In this document: positions 6,244 through 6,776 of the stretch, piece by piece
How positions within the stretch are numbered: the stretch's first letter is position 1
How the letters are laid out: each line of letters begins with the position of its first letter
NCBI GenBank assembly: GCA_030054275.1
Contig: JASGCF010000183.1
Location: 1 to 6,776 of the forward strand
Length of the DNA: 6,776 bases
Direction: 5' to 3'
DNA from: Limnohabitans sp.
Lineage (GTDB): Bacteria > Planctomycetota > Phycisphaerae > Phycisphaerales > SM1A02
Position numbers and translations under genes: made by a program
Notes under the pieces: generated by a model
Seen by the model: the letters and a program-made list of their open reading frames with translations, nothing else
Databases searched by the model: none
What the model was told of the DNA's origin: nothing

Positions 6244-6776
6244 ATGTCGATTGAGCATCTCCTTGAGAACAACCGCGCGTGGTCTGCTCGCATGGAGCGC
6301 GAGCGCCCAGGATTTTTCAAGGCGCTCGCAGCACAGCAGAAACCACGCTATCTCTGGATCGGATGCGCGGACAGCCGCGTGCCGGCGAATGAAATCATCG
6401 GCTTGCCTCCTGGTGAAGTGTTCGTTCACCGAAATGTGGCAAACCTTGTTGTGCATAGCGATCTCAACTGCCTTGCCGTACTCGATTTCGCGGTGCATGC
6501 GCTCGGCGTACAAGACATCATCGTGTGCGGACACTACGGCTGCGGTGGTGTTCAAGCAGCATTGCAACCAACCGAAGATCGCATCGTCGATCATTGGATT
6601 CGCCACATTCGCGACATCGCCAAACACTACAAAGGCGATATCGAACGCGAACCGACAGCCGCTGCGCAATCACGAAGACTGTGCGAACTGAATGTTGCTG
6701 TGCAGGTCGTGCATGTACGCGAGTCGCCCGTACTCTTGGCAGCGCGCTCCAAGGGCGTGCAAGTGCACGGCTGGAT
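6244..6776 (+). CDS. can: Beta-class carbonic anhydrase, 3' end cut by window
   Basis: It interconverts carbon dioxide and bicarbonate in the cytoplasm using a zinc ion. There are 177 full codons visible and two bases of the next; family members of about 200-220 residues suggest 25-45 residues are missing. The zinc site is complete: C41 in GCADSRVPANE (40-50), H97 and C100 in CGHYGCGG (95-102), with the D43/R45 catalytic dyad. The spacing is the same as in E. coli Can (C42, D44, R46, H98, C101, from memory), and RNVANLV (63-69) is the usual conserved stretch. The ATG at 6244 fits the usual N-terminus, with IEHLLENNRAWSARM aligning to the family's first helix. It follows the 410-residue gene after 54 bases in the same direction but appears to have its own -10 box. 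It has no obvious link to rhamnose use and is probably a housekeeping neighbour. Confidence 0.97.
   Translation, partial: MSIEHLLENNRAWSARMERERPGFFKALAAQQKPRYLWIGCADSRVPANEIIGLPPGEVFVHRNVANLVVHSDLNCLAVLDFAVHALGVQDIIVCGHYGCGGVQAALQPTEDRIVDHWIRHIRDIAKHYKGDIEREPTAAAQSRRLCELNVAVQVVHVRESPVLLAARSKGVQVHGW

Noticed and set aside
6154..6669. 171-codon minus-strand open frame at the right end
   Set aside because: It lies opposite the carbonic anhydrase, whose zinc-ligand motifs are unmistakable on the plus strand. No independent start signal or family resemblance is seen.

Overview
The window looks like chromosomal DNA of a moderately GC-rich bacterium. It carries an L-rhamnose catabolic operon on the minus strand, and diverging from it two plus-strand genes: an unrecognised 410-residue protein and a beta-carbonic anhydrase. 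Coding density is very high, with gaps of only 50, 82 and 54 bases and one 4-base gene overlap. My best guess at the host is Planctomycetota, probably near Phycisphaerae. This rests on the codon style, the rhamnose gene set, the apparently leaderless starts and my recollection of proteins like the 410-residue one in that class. It is an inference, not something the sequence proves.

Minus strand, in transcription order: rhaI (L-rhamnose isomerase, 4874 to 3690), rhaB (rhamnulokinase, 3693 to 2206), then a fused rhamnulose-1-phosphate aldolase/short-chain dehydrogenase (2155 to 1, running off the left edge just before its expected C-terminus). Together they turn L-rhamnose into L-rhamnulose, then L-rhamnulose-1-phosphate, then dihydroxyacetone phosphate plus L-lactaldehyde. 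The fused dehydrogenase domain is the likely lactaldehyde-handling step. All catalytic signatures I could check are intact. No transporter, mutarotase or classical rhamnose regulator lies in the window.

Plus strand: an 82-base divergent spacer (4875-4956) separates rhaI from the 410-residue gene (4957-6189), which I cannot assign to a function. After a 54-base gap comes a beta-class carbonic anhydrase (6244 to beyond 6776), truncated by the right edge.

The most interesting pattern is in the starts. All three genes with their own upstream spacer (rhaI, the 410-residue gene and the carbonic anhydrase) have a TAnnnT hexamer only 6 to 8 bases before the start codon. That is where a -10 box would sit if the transcript began at or next to the start codon. 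The operon-internal rhaB instead has a purine-rich Shine-Dalgarno-like stretch. I see no RNA gene, CRISPR array, insertion sequence or phage feature, and no convincing evidence of a wholly new system.
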